From UBA1715 sp964346725 (GTDB lineage Bacteria > Bacteroidota > Bacteroidia > Bacteroidales > UBA1715): 64,000 nucleotides of DNA. A program made the translations under genes and the position numbers. The number at the start of each line of letters is the position of its first letter. The stretch's first letter is position 1. The DNA lies in the NCBI GenBank assembly GCA_964346725.1, contig CAYFVM010000003.1, forward strand, positions 87,153-151,152, written 5' to 3'. Below the pieces are notes generated by a model. It was not told the DNA's origin, made no database searches, and saw nothing but the letters and a program-made list of their open reading frames with translations. Positions 16,369 to 24,938 of this stretch are shown piece by piece.

Positions 16369-16847
16369 TGGCTACTTCGCTAAAAAACCTCTCTGATTTC
16401 GATAGCACATCGATTCCTGATGCTTCCGAACTTTCTATTGGTATAGTCGTTGCTGAATGGAATATTGATGTGAACACCAAAATGTTGAATGGAGCAGTAG
16501 AAGTATTGCAGAAACAAGGGGTTAAAAGCAAAAATATATTTGTAAACTATGTGCCGGGTGCTTTTGAATTGACCTATGGCGCTCGCATAATGGCAGAAAA
16601 TTACGATGTAGATGCTATTATCACACTAGGAACGGTTATTCAAGGAGATACACCACATTTTACATATATTTGTCAGTCAGTTTCTTACGGCCTTACAGAA
16701 TTGAATTTATCATATGAAATTCCATTTATATTTGGAGTTCTTACTGTAAATACCATAGAACAGGCATTAGAGAGAACGGGCGGTAAGTATGGAAACAAAG
16801 GTTCTGAAGTCGCTGTGGCGGCCATTAAAATGGCTTTATATAATTAG
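16368..16847 (+). CDS. ribH: 6,7-dimethyl-8-ribityllumazine synthase
   Basis: Condenses 5-amino-6-ribitylaminouracil with dihydroxybutanone phosphate in riboflavin synthesis, as a cytoplasmic oligomer. The 159-residue protein shows IGIVVAEWNIDVN (about 24), VPGAFELTYGARIM (about 62-75, substrate binding), LGTVIQGDTPHFTYI (about 84-98, with the catalytic His) and FGVLTVNTIEQALERTGG with GNKGSEVAVAAIKM at the C-terminus. All expected parts are present. No other riboflavin gene lies nearby. The ATG overlaps the TPR gene stop. Confidence 0.96.
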   Translation: MATSLKNLSDFDSTSIPDASELSIGIVVAEWNIDVNTKMLNGAVEVLQKQGVKSKNIFVNYVPGAFELTYGARIMAENYDVDAIITLGTVIQGDTPHFTYICQSVSYGLTELNLSYEIPFIFGVLTVNTIEQALERTGGKYGNKGSEVAVAAIKMALYN

Positions 16848-16890
16848 TCTATTCCCATATTCTTTTTTACACATAATTGAATAATTTTAA

Positions 16891-16898
16891 TATCTTTG
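16891..16898 (+). promoter_or_regulatory. -7 box upstream of the DUF2520 gene
   Basis: TATCTTTG fits TAnnTTTG and lies 32 nt before the ATG at 16931. It probably starts the run of genes to about 21.8 kb. Confidence 0.45.
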
Positions 16899-16930
16899 CT
16901 TGTCTTGCGACTTAAAGATATTAAAATACT

Positions 16931-17704
16931 ATGGATGTTGTAATAATTGGTGCCGGCAATGTAGGGACACATTTTGCCAAAGCGTTAAAAGCTGTGGGAA
17001 TAAATGTAGTTCAAATCATGAGCCGTACCATGAAATCAGCAGTCGAATTGGCATCGGAAATTGGTTGCTCGTTTGCAACTGATTATTCTGATATTAACAA
17101 GAAAGCAGATTTATATATACTATGTGTAACGGATTGTTCTATTGGTTTGATATTGCGCCAATTGAATCTTAAAGAAAAACTGATAGTACACACCTCTGGA
17201 AGCGTTGGTATTAATGTGTTTTATGATTATGCAGTAAACTACGGAAATATTTATCCTTTGCAATCATTCTCGAAATTCAAAGATATAAATTATGCTGAAG
17301 TTCCCGTTTTTGTAGAAGCAAACACCGATGAGAACAAACAGATTTTGATAGATTTGATGAAACTTGTCACTCCTCATGTGCAAGTGCTTAATTCTCAACA
17401 ACGATCAATATTGCATTTATGCGCGGTGATAATCAATAATTTCCAAAACCATTTGTGCACTATTGCAGAATTGTTGATGAAGGACAACCAGCTCCAATTC
17501 GATTTGCTAAAACCATTGATGAAAGAAACTCTTGAAAAAGCAGTTAAATATTCACCATATATCTCCCAGACCGGACCTGCTATGCGCAACGATGAAATGA
17601 TATTAAAAAAACATCGTGATGCTTTGGTAAATTATCCAGATGTATTGCAGATATACAACGCTATGAGCGATAGTATCAAAAAAACACATTCTCAAGATAA
17701 ATAA
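16931..17704 (+). CDS. Rossmann-like/DUF2520 oxidoreductase-type protein
   Basis: The 257-residue protein starts with a dinucleotide-binding fold (MDVVIIGAGNVGTHFAKAL, GxGxxG at residues 7-12). A C-terminal helical DUF2520 domain follows from about residue 125 (ILHLCAVIINNFQNHL, ETLEKAVKYSPYISQTGPAMRND). The layout resembles pyrroline-5-carboxylate reductase and ketopantoate reductase, but the true substrate is unknown. It is followed 3 nt later by the KdsC-like phosphatase; DUF2520-KdsC-UbiA-Maf is a gene order I associate with Bacteroidetes. Confidence 0.85.
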   Translation: MDVVIIGAGNVGTHFAKALKAVGINVVQIMSRTMKSAVELASEIGCSFATDYSDINKKADLYILCVTDCSIGLILRQLNLKEKLIVHTSGSVGINVFYDYAVNYGNIYPLQSFSKFKDINYAEVPVFVEANTDENKQILIDLMKLVTPHVQVLNSQQRSILHLCAVIINNFQNHLCTIAELLMKDNQLQFDLLKPLMKETLEKAVKYSPYISQTGPAMRNDEMILKKHRDALVNYPDVLQIYNAMSDSIKKTHSQDK

Positions 17705-17707
17705 CGT

Positions 17708-18229
17708 ATGACGAATTTTAAAGATAAATTAAAGAATATTAAAGCTTTCGTATTCGATATAGATGGTGTTTGGACTAATGGTTGGGTGTATGTTGATGCC
17801 GATGGTAAACAAATGCGTACAACCAATGCAAAAGATGGCTACGCCGTACATTATGCATCAAAATTGGGATACAAATTTGCCATCATAACCGGAGGGAAAT
17901 GTGACTCTATTATTTCACGGTTTCATGACCTAGGCATAGAAGATATTTATATAGAAGCATGCGACAAAACTATCTATTTAGAAGAATTTATGACAAAATA
18001 TAACCTCAAACCTAAAGAGGTCATGTATATGGGTGACGACATACCCGATTATCGTGCAATGAAAAAATGCGGGTTAAAAGCATGTCCAGCCGATGCCGTT
18101 TACGAAATACAAGAAATATCTGATTATATTTCGGGTAAAGATGGTGGGAAAGGATGCGTACGTGATGTTGTAGAGCAAACTTTACGTGCACAAAATAATT
18201 GGTTAAGAAAAGAAGCATTCACTTGGTAA
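17708..18229 (+). CDS. KdsC-like HAD phosphatase
   Basis: The 173-residue HAD-superfamily phosphatase is of the KdsC/YrbI type and has no cap domain. Motif I is VFDIDGVWTNG (Asp17 and Asp19), with the substrate-side segment RTTNAKDGYAVHYASKLG. Motif II is AIITGGK (about 60), and motif IV is YMGDDIPDYRAMKKCG (about 113). KdsC removes phosphate from Kdo-8-phosphate for LPS core synthesis. Family members can act on other sugars (for example 9-phosphononulosonate), and I see no kdsA or kdsB here, so the substrate is inferred. Confidence 0.85.
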   Translation: MTNFKDKLKNIKAFVFDIDGVWTNGWVYVDADGKQMRTTNAKDGYAVHYASKLGYKFAIITGGKCDSIISRFHDLGIEDIYIEACDKTIYLEEFMTKYNLKPKEVMYMGDDIPDYRAMKKCGLKACPADAVYEIQEISDYISGKDGGKGCVRDVVEQTLRAQNNWLRKEAFTW

Positions 18230-18239
18230 AAAGAGAAAT

Positions 18240-19154
18240 ATGAATTATTTAAAGCTAATTCGATACAAGAATCTGTTGATTATAATAGCAACAATGTTTA
18301 TTATACGGTATGCTTTAATTCGGGAATTAATGCCGTTTCAACTCTCCTTTTTAGGATTCTGCTTATTGGTATTTGCTACGGTATGTATCTCCGCAGCCGG
18401 TTATATTATCAATGATTATTTTGATGTAAATGCCGACATGATGAATAAACCGGATTCTGTGATTATAGGCAAATGTATCAACCGACGCAATGCTATGATA
18501 CTTCATTGGGTGTTGAGTATTTTAGGATGTATTAGTGGTGTTGTAGTGTCATACGGAATTAGTTATGAAAGCTATTCCTTGATGTTTATATTCATAGTTG
18601 GAATATTATGGTTTTATTCAACCATGTTTAGCAAGGAACCAATTATAGGAAATGTTATAGTTGCTGTATTAGTAGCCATGGTTCCGTTAATAGAGGTGTT
18701 GTATGAATTATTACCAATATTGTCGTTACCAATAGAAGCTGTTTCACAATTGAATATCAATTTCGAAGAAATAATGTTGTGGAGTTTTGGTTATGCAATT
18801 TTTGCATTTCTCTTATCATTACTACGTGAAATGGTGAAAGATATAGAAGATGTAGAGGGTGACAGAACGTATGGTAGAAATACATTACCTATTGCCTTTG
18901 GCATAAGAACCGCACGTCACACGTCTGTGGGTGTTGGATTAGTAATATTGATAGCATTTGTTTTTGTTCAAGTATGTAAACTTCACGATGTATATTCGTT
19001 ATTCTTTATAAATATAGGTATAACAATTCCATTTTTGTATTCGTTGATTATACTCATTAAAGCAAAAAACACAGAAGATTACGCAAAAGTAAGTTTTTGT
19101 TTAAAGTTAGTAATGATGATGGGATTATTGTATTTATTGGGAAAACTCATTTGA
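18240..19154 (+). CDS. UbiA-family prenyltransferase
   Basis: The 304-residue integral membrane protein has about 8-9 helices and both aspartate-rich motifs of the UbiA family: NDYFDVNADMMNKP (residues 58-71) and REMVKDIEDVEGDRTYGR (about 197-214). The motifs bind magnesium and prenyl diphosphate. Many Bacteroidetes copies are named geranylgeranylglycerol-phosphate geranylgeranyltransferase, but the prenyl acceptor is not proved by sequence. MenA-like function is another possibility. It stands 10 nt after the KdsC-like gene and 1 nt before maf. Confidence 0.85.
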   Translation: MNYLKLIRYKNLLIIIATMFIIRYALIRELMPFQLSFLGFCLLVFATVCISAAGYIINDYFDVNADMMNKPDSVIIGKCINRRNAMILHWVLSILGCISGVVVSYGISYESYSLMFIFIVGILWFYSTMFSKEPIIGNVIVAVLVAMVPLIEVLYELLPILSLPIEAVSQLNINFEEIMLWSFGYAIFAFLLSLLREMVKDIEDVEGDRTYGRNTLPIAFGIRTARHTSVGVGLVILIAFVFVQVCKLHDVYSLFFINIGITIPFLYSLIILIKAKNTEDYAKVSFCLKLVMMMGLLYLLGKLI

Positions 19155-19155
19155 T

Positions 19156-19749
19156 ATGCATCAGTTAGCTCAAAAATTAGAGAAGTATCATGTTATATTA
19201 GGTTCAGCATCACCTCGGCGAAAAGAATTGTTACAAGGTTTGGATATACCATTTGAGGTGTTTTTGAAGAACACACAAGAAACTATAAACGCAACACTAC
19301 CTTTTGAACAAATACCACAAGATATCGCACAACAAAAATTTAATGCCTTTTTACCCGATTTGACTGCCCGAGATTTTTTAATAACGGCAGATACATTAGT
19401 CTTTTGTGACGGGAGATCGGTTGGAAAACCAAAAAACGAAGCTGAAGCAAAAGAAATGATTTCATTCTTGTCGGGTAAAACTCATTCGGTAGTAACAGGA
19501 GTGTGTTTTGGAACCAAACAAAAACAAGAGGTTTTTTATCAACACTCGCAAGTTACATTTGCCGCCATGAACGAAACAGATATTGACTATTATATAGCAA
19601 AATATAAACCATTTGACAAGGCAGGAGCATATGGTGTGCAAGAATGGATTGGCTATATGGGGATAGAATCAATTTATGGTTCGTATTACAATGTCATGGG
19701 ATTACCGGTTCATAGTTTGTATTACAAAATATTGGATTATGAAGAATAA
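19156..19749 (+). CDS. maf: Maf-family nucleotide pyrophosphatase
   Basis: The 197-residue protein has the Maf signature VILGSASPRRKELLQGL (about 13-29). It also has LITADTLVF (about 76-84, catalytic Asp), GKPKNEAEAKEMISFLSGKTH and the late KAGAYGVQEW (about 155). Maf enzymes hydrolyse dTTP, UTP or modified nucleotides to the monophosphate and are linked to septum control. The gene overlaps the S46 peptidase gene by 11 nt (its last codons GAAGAATAA follow the next ATG). Confidence 0.93.
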   Translation: MHQLAQKLEKYHVILGSASPRRKELLQGLDIPFEVFLKNTQETINATLPFEQIPQDIAQQKFNAFLPDLTARDFLITADTLVFCDGRSVGKPKNEAEAKEMISFLSGKTHSVVTGVCFGTKQKQEVFYQHSQVTFAAMNETDIDYYIAKYKPFDKAGAYGVQEWIGYMGIESIYGSYYNVMGLPVHSLYYKILDYEE

Positions 19750-21784
19750 AATTTTGTTGATCTTATTGTTGTTGTTTTCGTATGCGACAAATGCTGCAGA
19801 GGGAATGTGGATTCCTTTGTTACTAGAGAAACAAATTTTACCTGAGATGCAAGCAGAAGGATGTAAATTGACTGCTGAACAAATTTATAGTGCTGAAAAA
19901 GCCTGTTTGAAAGATGCCGTTGTCCGTGTTGGAGGCTGTACAGGAAGTTACATTTCAAATCAAGGTTTACTACTTACAAATTACCATTGCGCACAATCAT
20001 TTGTTGCGAACGCGAGCGAAGGTGGCGTGAATTATCTTCGAGAAGGATTTTTCGCAAAAACACAAGACGAGGAAATTCCAACGGGGAAACTTACCGTGGA
20101 AAATTTAATAGCAATTTATGATGTAACAGACAGATGTAGTCGAGGTTTGTCTGCAAATCAAGTTATGGCAGAAATTATCAAGGATTCATCGCAAGAATAC
20201 CAATATTCAATAGAGGAATTTTATGGCAATAGCCAGTTCTTGTTATTTAAATCTAAAAAATACACAGATGTTCGTTTGGTTGCATTTATGCCAGCCGATA
20301 TAGCATCGTATGGTGGTGATGTGGCAAATTGGTCATGGCCGCGTAGTTGTGCAGATTTTGCACTGTTGCGAGTGTATGAGAATGGTAAACCAATTGTTCC
20401 AAAAAAATATTTTGAAATAAATCCCGATGGCGTTACAAATGGAGATTTTACTATGGTTATGGGATATCCGGGAAAAACCAAAATGTATGGGACGGAACAA
20501 GAACTGAAGGATATTTATACCATATTGAATCCTGCTCAAATTGCAATGCGTGAAGCAACGTTACAACCTATGGCAAAATATATGTCAAAAGGACAAAAGG
20601 AATACGATGCCTATTTTGCCCGATATTCTTCATTATCAAATTATTACGAAAAATGGAAAGGAGAACAATATGGAATAGAAACGTCCGATGCATTGAAAAA
20701 ACGCCATACTCGTGATAGCCTTTTGCAAACATGGATATCATTAAATGATTCTTTACAATCACAGTTTGGAACGCTTTTTTCTGATTATAACAAACTTTGC
20801 AGAGACTATTATTTAGCATATACACATGTAGTTGTTAGTATTGAAGGGTTATGGAGAATGCGCATTCTTCAAGCTTCTAGTTCTATTATCGTGGGAAATA
20901 ATCCAACCTTCGTGTATGAAGATCAATTCGTTACGAGTGTGGCAAAATGTAATATGGAACTTGAACGTAGTGTATTTGAAAATATGTTATTTTTTGCATA
21001 CGCATCAGGATTAACAAAAACCCCAACGTTAGAACGAATATATTCCGGTAAAACTGAACCCTATGTGGAATTTATGGATTCGGTTCTCAATAAAAGTGTG
21101 TTTACCGATTCTGTTCGCGCTGCGCAATTTAGTTATATGATAAATAACAAACGAAAGTTTAAAAAACACGAAAATGTAATTGCATATTTATTGAAAAACG
21201 ATGCATTGTATCGTTTTACCGATGAGATATACAATGAAATAATCAATAAAATGTTTCCTGAATACACCAATGCGAAATTGTTTTTTGATAGTGTTGCTAA
21301 TCGAATGATAAAAGTTTTATATACCTATAATAAAGGTGCAATTGCTCCAGATGCTAACAGTACTATGCGTGTTAGTTATGGGAAAGTTATACCATTTGGC
21401 AATATGAGTGCTACAACATCAGAGTATTTTATTGAAATGTTATCGGATTCTTCAAATGCATATAAATCAAATGAGATATTTAATACACTGCTCCGTGAAA
21501 AAGAATTTGGTTCCTATTCAAAAGATACATTATACATGAACTTTGTTGCAACCAACCAAACGTCAGGAGGTAATTCAGGTAGTCCGGTGATTGATGCAGA
21601 TGGTAGACTAGTAGGGGTGAATTTCGATAGAAATTGGCAAGGTGTTATGAGCGATTTTAATTATGATGAAAACTATTGCCGAAATATATCAGTAGATATA
21701 CGTTATATATTGTTTTGTCTAGAAAAATACGGGCATGCAAACAATATCATATCGGAATTAACGTTTAAAAAAAAATATAAATAG
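19739..21784 (+). CDS. S46-family dipeptidyl peptidase, DPP11-like
   Basis: I chose ATG 19739 (681 residues) because it opens a clean signal peptide (MKNKILLILLLLFSYATNA, then AEGMW). An upstream extension would read through maf. S46 enzymes cleave dipeptides from peptide N-termini in the periplasm of asaccharolytic Bacteroidetes. The triad is His83 (TNYHCAQ), Asp206 (CADFALL) and Ser613 (GGNSGSP). Residue 18 after the serine is Arg631 (FDRNW). As I recall P. gingivalis DPP11, the matching Arg673 gives Asp/Glu preference, while DPP7 has Gly there. The protein is a little shorter than the usual 710-720 residues. Confidence 0.9.
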   Translation: MKNKILLILLLLFSYATNAAEGMWIPLLLEKQILPEMQAEGCKLTAEQIYSAEKACLKDAVVRVGGCTGSYISNQGLLLTNYHCAQSFVANASEGGVNYLREGFFAKTQDEEIPTGKLTVENLIAIYDVTDRCSRGLSANQVMAEIIKDSSQEYQYSIEEFYGNSQFLLFKSKKYTDVRLVAFMPADIASYGGDVANWSWPRSCADFALLRVYENGKPIVPKKYFEINPDGVTNGDFTMVMGYPGKTKMYGTEQELKDIYTILNPAQIAMREATLQPMAKYMSKGQKEYDAYFARYSSLSNYYEKWKGEQYGIETSDALKKRHTRDSLLQTWISLNDSLQSQFGTLFSDYNKLCRDYYLAYTHVVVSIEGLWRMRILQASSSIIVGNNPTFVYEDQFVTSVAKCNMELERSVFENMLFFAYASGLTKTPTLERIYSGKTEPYVEFMDSVLNKSVFTDSVRAAQFSYMINNKRKFKKHENVIAYLLKNDALYRFTDEIYNEIINKMFPEYTNAKLFFDSVANRMIKVLYTYNKGAIAPDANSTMRVSYGKVIPFGNMSATTSEYFIEMLSDSSNAYKSNEIFNTLLREKEFGSYSKDTLYMNFVATNQTSGGNSGSPVIDADGRLVGVNFDRNWQGVMSDFNYDENYCRNISVDIRYILFCLEKYGHANNIISELTFKKKYK

Positions 21785-21790
21785 ATACAT

Positions 21791-22825
21791 ATGGGAAGAA
21801 AATTCGCATCGCTTGACACTACGAATAAATTATTGATGTTGCTAGTATTGCCAGTCTTTTTTTTAGTCCTAAAAGAATTGTCTGCTATTTTTGTTCCTTT
21901 GATTATTGCTAGTTTTTTTGTCTTGCTTTTTATGCCACTTATACGTTGGGCAAATCGTAGAAACGTTCCTCGTTGGGTCTCTATTGTTGTTGTTTTTATT
22001 ATATTCTTCATTGTCGTACGATCATGTATTTGGTTATTGCAACTCACTGGTAATGAATTTCGTACAACCGATCCACAAACGTGGCAGAATATATTCGCTG
22101 AATTCAATACTTTTGTCGTTCACTTCATGCAATTAATTGGACTCAAAGAAGATACGTTTCTTCAATATATGCAAGAAAATGATATAAAAACAACAATTTA
22201 CGAAAACATAGGGAAAGTATTTACAGCTATACAGCATACAGCCTCAATCATATTTCTGTCGGCATTTTTTATGATTTTGTTGATAGCTAGTTCTTTTAAT
22301 GCACAAAAATTATTACAAGTAACTCTTTTCAAAGAAAAAATGCCTTCAATGCGCACATACATCACTATTGAAAAAAGTATTTCAAAATTTATCTTAGTAA
22401 AATTCCTTATCAGTTTGTTTACCGGAATTTCATTTTCAGTACTCTGTTATTTCTTTGATGTGAAATTTGCGATATTTTGGGGTATGCTTGCGTTTATACT
22501 CAATTTTATACAAATGATTGGGTCAATCATTTCAACCGCTGTCTTGTGTGTTTTTGGTCTTACCCAAATTGCAACAATGCCGATGATAATATTATTTATT
22601 GTAATAGCTATTGCTATACAGATATTTTGGGGGAGTATTTTGGAACCTATATTTATGGGACGAACATTCTCAATCAATACCATTACTATTATTGTAATGC
22701 TGTTCTTCTGGGGATATGTATGGAATATTCCGGGAATGATATTGGCTGTGCCATTAACAGTCACCGTGAAAACTATATTGGAGCAGTTTGAAAAAACAAA
22801 AAAAGTAGCCCAATTAATGTCATAA
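21791..22825 (+). CDS. AI-2E family transporter (PF01594 type)
   Basis: The 344-residue polytopic membrane protein has about eight segments: two pairs at the N-terminus (LLMLLVLPVFFLVLKELSAI, FVPLIIASFFVLLFMPLIRW), a charged extracytoplasmic region (about 105-150), and a C-terminal group containing LIIAL-like helices and GSILEPIFMGRTFSIN (about 288). That last motif, with its Pro and Gly residues, is typical of the family. Members export AI-2, or act as Na+/H+ antiporters or other transporters; the substrate is not determined. It follows the S46 gene by 6 nt. Confidence 0.88.
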   Translation: MGRKFASLDTTNKLLMLLVLPVFFLVLKELSAIFVPLIIASFFVLLFMPLIRWANRRNVPRWVSIVVVFIIFFIVVRSCIWLLQLTGNEFRTTDPQTWQNIFAEFNTFVVHFMQLIGLKEDTFLQYMQENDIKTTIYENIGKVFTAIQHTASIIFLSAFFMILLIASSFNAQKLLQVTLFKEKMPSMRTYITIEKSISKFILVKFLISLFTGISFSVLCYFFDVKFAIFWGMLAFILNFIQMIGSIISTAVLCVFGLTQIATMPMIILFIVIAIAIQIFWGSILEPIFMGRTFSINTITIIVMLFFWGYVWNIPGMILAVPLTVTVKTILEQFEKTKKVAQLMS

Positions 22826-22911
22826 TTTAAAATTTTGTAAAAAAAGTCGTAAAGGGGTTATGTTTTCTAAGAATTTTGTACTTTTATACATGATTTTTTA
22901 GAAATAAAATT

Positions 22912-24249
22912 ATGGCAGAAAAAAAACCAAAGATTTTTGTACTTGATACAAATGTTGTTTTACATAACTATCGAGCGATATATGCGTTTCAAGAAAATGA
23001 TGTGGTAATTCCAATTACCGTATTGGAAGAATTAGATAAATTCAAAAAAGGTGAATCGGAATTAGGGTGGAACACACGCCAATTTACCCGAGAATTAGAT
23101 GCACTTGCTGGAGACAAAGTCTTTACCGAAGGTATTCCATTGGGAGATGGATTGGGGAAATTATTTATCAAAACCCATGCAAAATATCCGGAAATAGTAA
23201 AAAACTCTTTTGTAGAGCAAATCCCCGATCACAAAATTATAGCTACTGCCGTTATTGTCAAAGAAGAGAATCCAGATAGGACAATTATAGTCGTTTCAAA
23301 AGACATTAATTTAAGAATGAAGGCTAAATCAATAGGATTGATTGCCGAAGATTTTGAAAATGACAAAATATACGATATCGATAGGATAGAAGAAGGTGTA
23401 CGTATTCTTGACAATATAGATATTACCTATATAAATAAACTATATGCAAAAAATACGACAAATAACGTTGTTACTCCAGAAGAAATAGGAATTCGTCGCC
23501 CCGAAAGTAACGAATATTTTATGCTAAATAGCGGGAATACCTCTATAATGGCATATTATAGCCCACAAACTAATACAATTTCTCGTGTAAATAAATATAG
23601 AGTAACGGGTATAGAACCTCGAAATTCAGAACAAGCATTTGCAATGCATGCCTTGCTTAATGATGATGTTAAATTGATTGCATTGACAGGAACAGCTGGA
23701 ACAGGAAAAACATTGTTGGCTTTGGCAGCAGCTTTGGCTCAACATGAAAACTTTGATCAAGTGTTGCTCGCGAGACCAATAGTAGCATTAGGGAATAAAG
23801 ATTTAGGATATTTACCGGGAGGTGAAAAAGAGAAAATCAAACCATATATGTTGCCTTTGTTTGATAATTTACAAGTAATCAAGCAAAGCTTGAGAAACAA
23901 TGGCGCTAAAATAACAGAGATAGATGATATGTTGCATGATGGTACATTGCAAATATCTCCATTGGCATACATTCGTGGTCGTTCATTGTCGCATGTATTC
24001 TTTATAATTGATGAAGCCCAAAATCTAACGCCACACGAAGTGAAAACAATCATTACGCGAGCAGGAGAAGGCACCAAAATTGTATTTACCGGCGATATTC
24101 AACAAATAGATTCTCCATATTTGGATACATATTCAAATGGACTTTCTCATTTAAGTGCAAAAATGAAAGGACAAAGTATATTTGAACATATAAATTTAGT
24201 AAAAGGTGAACGAAGTGAATTGGCAGAATTAGCGAGTAAATTACTCTAA
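22912..24249 (+). CDS. phoH: PhoH-family protein (PIN domain plus ATPase)
   Basis: The 445-residue protein fuses an N-terminal PIN ribonuclease-like domain (KIFVLDTNVVLHNYRAI, VLEELDKFKKGESELG, IIVVSKDINLRMKA) to a C-terminal PhoH ATPase. The ATPase has Walker A LTGTAGTGKTLLALA (about 256-270), ARPIVALGNKDLGYLPGG and Walker B FFIIDEAQNLTPHE (about 363), followed by VFTGDIQQID. This is the PhoH2/YlaK type, proposed to couple RNA unwinding with cleavage. Substrates in this organism are unknown. Confidence 0.93.
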   Translation: MAEKKPKIFVLDTNVVLHNYRAIYAFQENDVVIPITVLEELDKFKKGESELGWNTRQFTRELDALAGDKVFTEGIPLGDGLGKLFIKTHAKYPEIVKNSFVEQIPDHKIIATAVIVKEENPDRTIIVVSKDINLRMKAKSIGLIAEDFENDKIYDIDRIEEGVRILDNIDITYINKLYAKNTTNNVVTPEEIGIRRPESNEYFMLNSGNTSIMAYYSPQTNTISRVNKYRVTGIEPRNSEQAFAMHALLNDDVKLIALTGTAGTGKTLLALAAALAQHENFDQVLLARPIVALGNKDLGYLPGGEKEKIKPYMLPLFDNLQVIKQSLRNNGAKITEIDDMLHDGTLQISPLAYIRGRSLSHVFFIIDEAQNLTPHEVKTIITRAGEGTKIVFTGDIQQIDSPYLDTYSNGLSHLSAKMKGQSIFEHINLVKGERSELAELASKLL

Positions 24250-24282
24250 AATTTATTAATAAGTCAAAAAAATGTTCATAAC

Positions 24283-24365
24283 CCCTATAAATATAGGGAA
24301 AATGAGGGGGGGGCAAAGAAAAAAAACAAAAAAGTGTTGTATGTGTTAAAAAAAACATATCTTTG
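24283..24365 (+). promoter_or_regulatory. HU gene control region: dyad, G8 tract and promoter
   Basis: From left to right: CCCTATA (24283-24289), AA, TATAGGG (24292-24298) form a perfect dyad. A run of eight G (24306-24313) follows, then a promoter with GTTG (24336-24339) and TATCTTTG (24358-24365), spacer 18. The start site should fall near 24372, leaving a leader of about 58 nt before the HU ATG. Confidence 0.6.
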
Positions 24366-24429
24366 TTAATGTTGATATTAGAATAATTAAAAAAAACAAT
24401 TTTAAATAATTAACTTAAATTAAATTATT

Positions 24430-24702
24430 ATGAACAAACAAGAACTAGTAGCAGCAATCGCTGCTGAAGCTAACTTAACAAAGGTAGCTTCAGAAAAAGC
24501 AGTAAACGCATTCGTAAAAGCAGTATCTGGCGCATTGAAAAAAGGTGATAGCGTGCAATTGATCGGTTTCGGAACATTCTCTATTGGTAAAAGAAATGCT
24601 AGAGTTGGAAGAAACCCACAAACAGGTAAAGAAATTAAAATTGCAGCTAAGAAAGTAGCTAAATTCAAAGCAGGAAAAGTTCTTTCTGATTTAGTAAAAT
24701 AG
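24430..24702 (+). CDS. hup: HU-family DNA-binding protein
   Basis: The 90-residue histone-like protein has the full HU layout: the helical N-terminus MNKQELVAAIAAEANLTKVASEKAV, the dimer core SGALKKGDSVQLIGFGTFSI, the DNA-binding beta-arm RNARVGRNPQTGKEIKIAAKKV (Pro at the tip), and a final helix AGKVLSDLVK. It bends and compacts DNA as a dimer. Codon choice and the strong promoter and terminator fit a highly expressed single gene. Confidence 0.96.
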   Translation: MNKQELVAAIAAEANLTKVASEKAVNAFVKAVSGALKKGDSVQLIGFGTFSIGKRNARVGRNPQTGKEIKIAAKKVAKFKAGKVLSDLVK

Positions 24703-24712
24703 TTTTTATTAA

Positions 24713-24762
24713 ATATTATCAAAAAAAGAGGACTCTTCGGAGTCCTCTTTTTTTGATAATAT
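24713..24762. terminator. Strong HU terminator with UUCG tetraloop
   Basis: The arms are perfect 23-nt complements (24713-24735 and 24740-24762) closing a C(UUCG)G tetraloop. The stem contains GAGGACTC followed on the right by GAGTCCTC and T7. It is one of the strongest hairpins in the window and symmetric enough to work in both directions. Confidence 0.9.
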
Positions 24763-24866
24763 GCGAACAGAAACTCGTTGATCCTCATAGGATATAGATA
24801 GGCTAACTTGTTCCGCTAGTCGTAGTTTTACCAAGGTAAGATATGTCATGAAAACGATCTTTGAAG

Positions 24867-24896
24867 ATTGTTCTTTGCCAAAATTGACTATCTTTG
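24867..24896 (+). promoter_or_regulatory. Promoter of the ABC-F gene
   Basis: ATTG (24867-24870) and TATCTTTG (24889-24896) are spaced by 18 nt, the same geometry as the HU promoter. The start site would be near 24903. This excludes the in-frame starts at 24894 and nearly at 24906, and favours ATG 24939. Confidence 0.55.
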
Positions 24897-24938
24897 CAAT
24901 CCAAAATGGCAGCAAAAACGGCTGCAAATAAATCAAAT

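Noticed and set aside
19676..19738. Upstream extension of the S46 gene
   Set aside because: It runs inside the maf gene and would bury the signal peptide.
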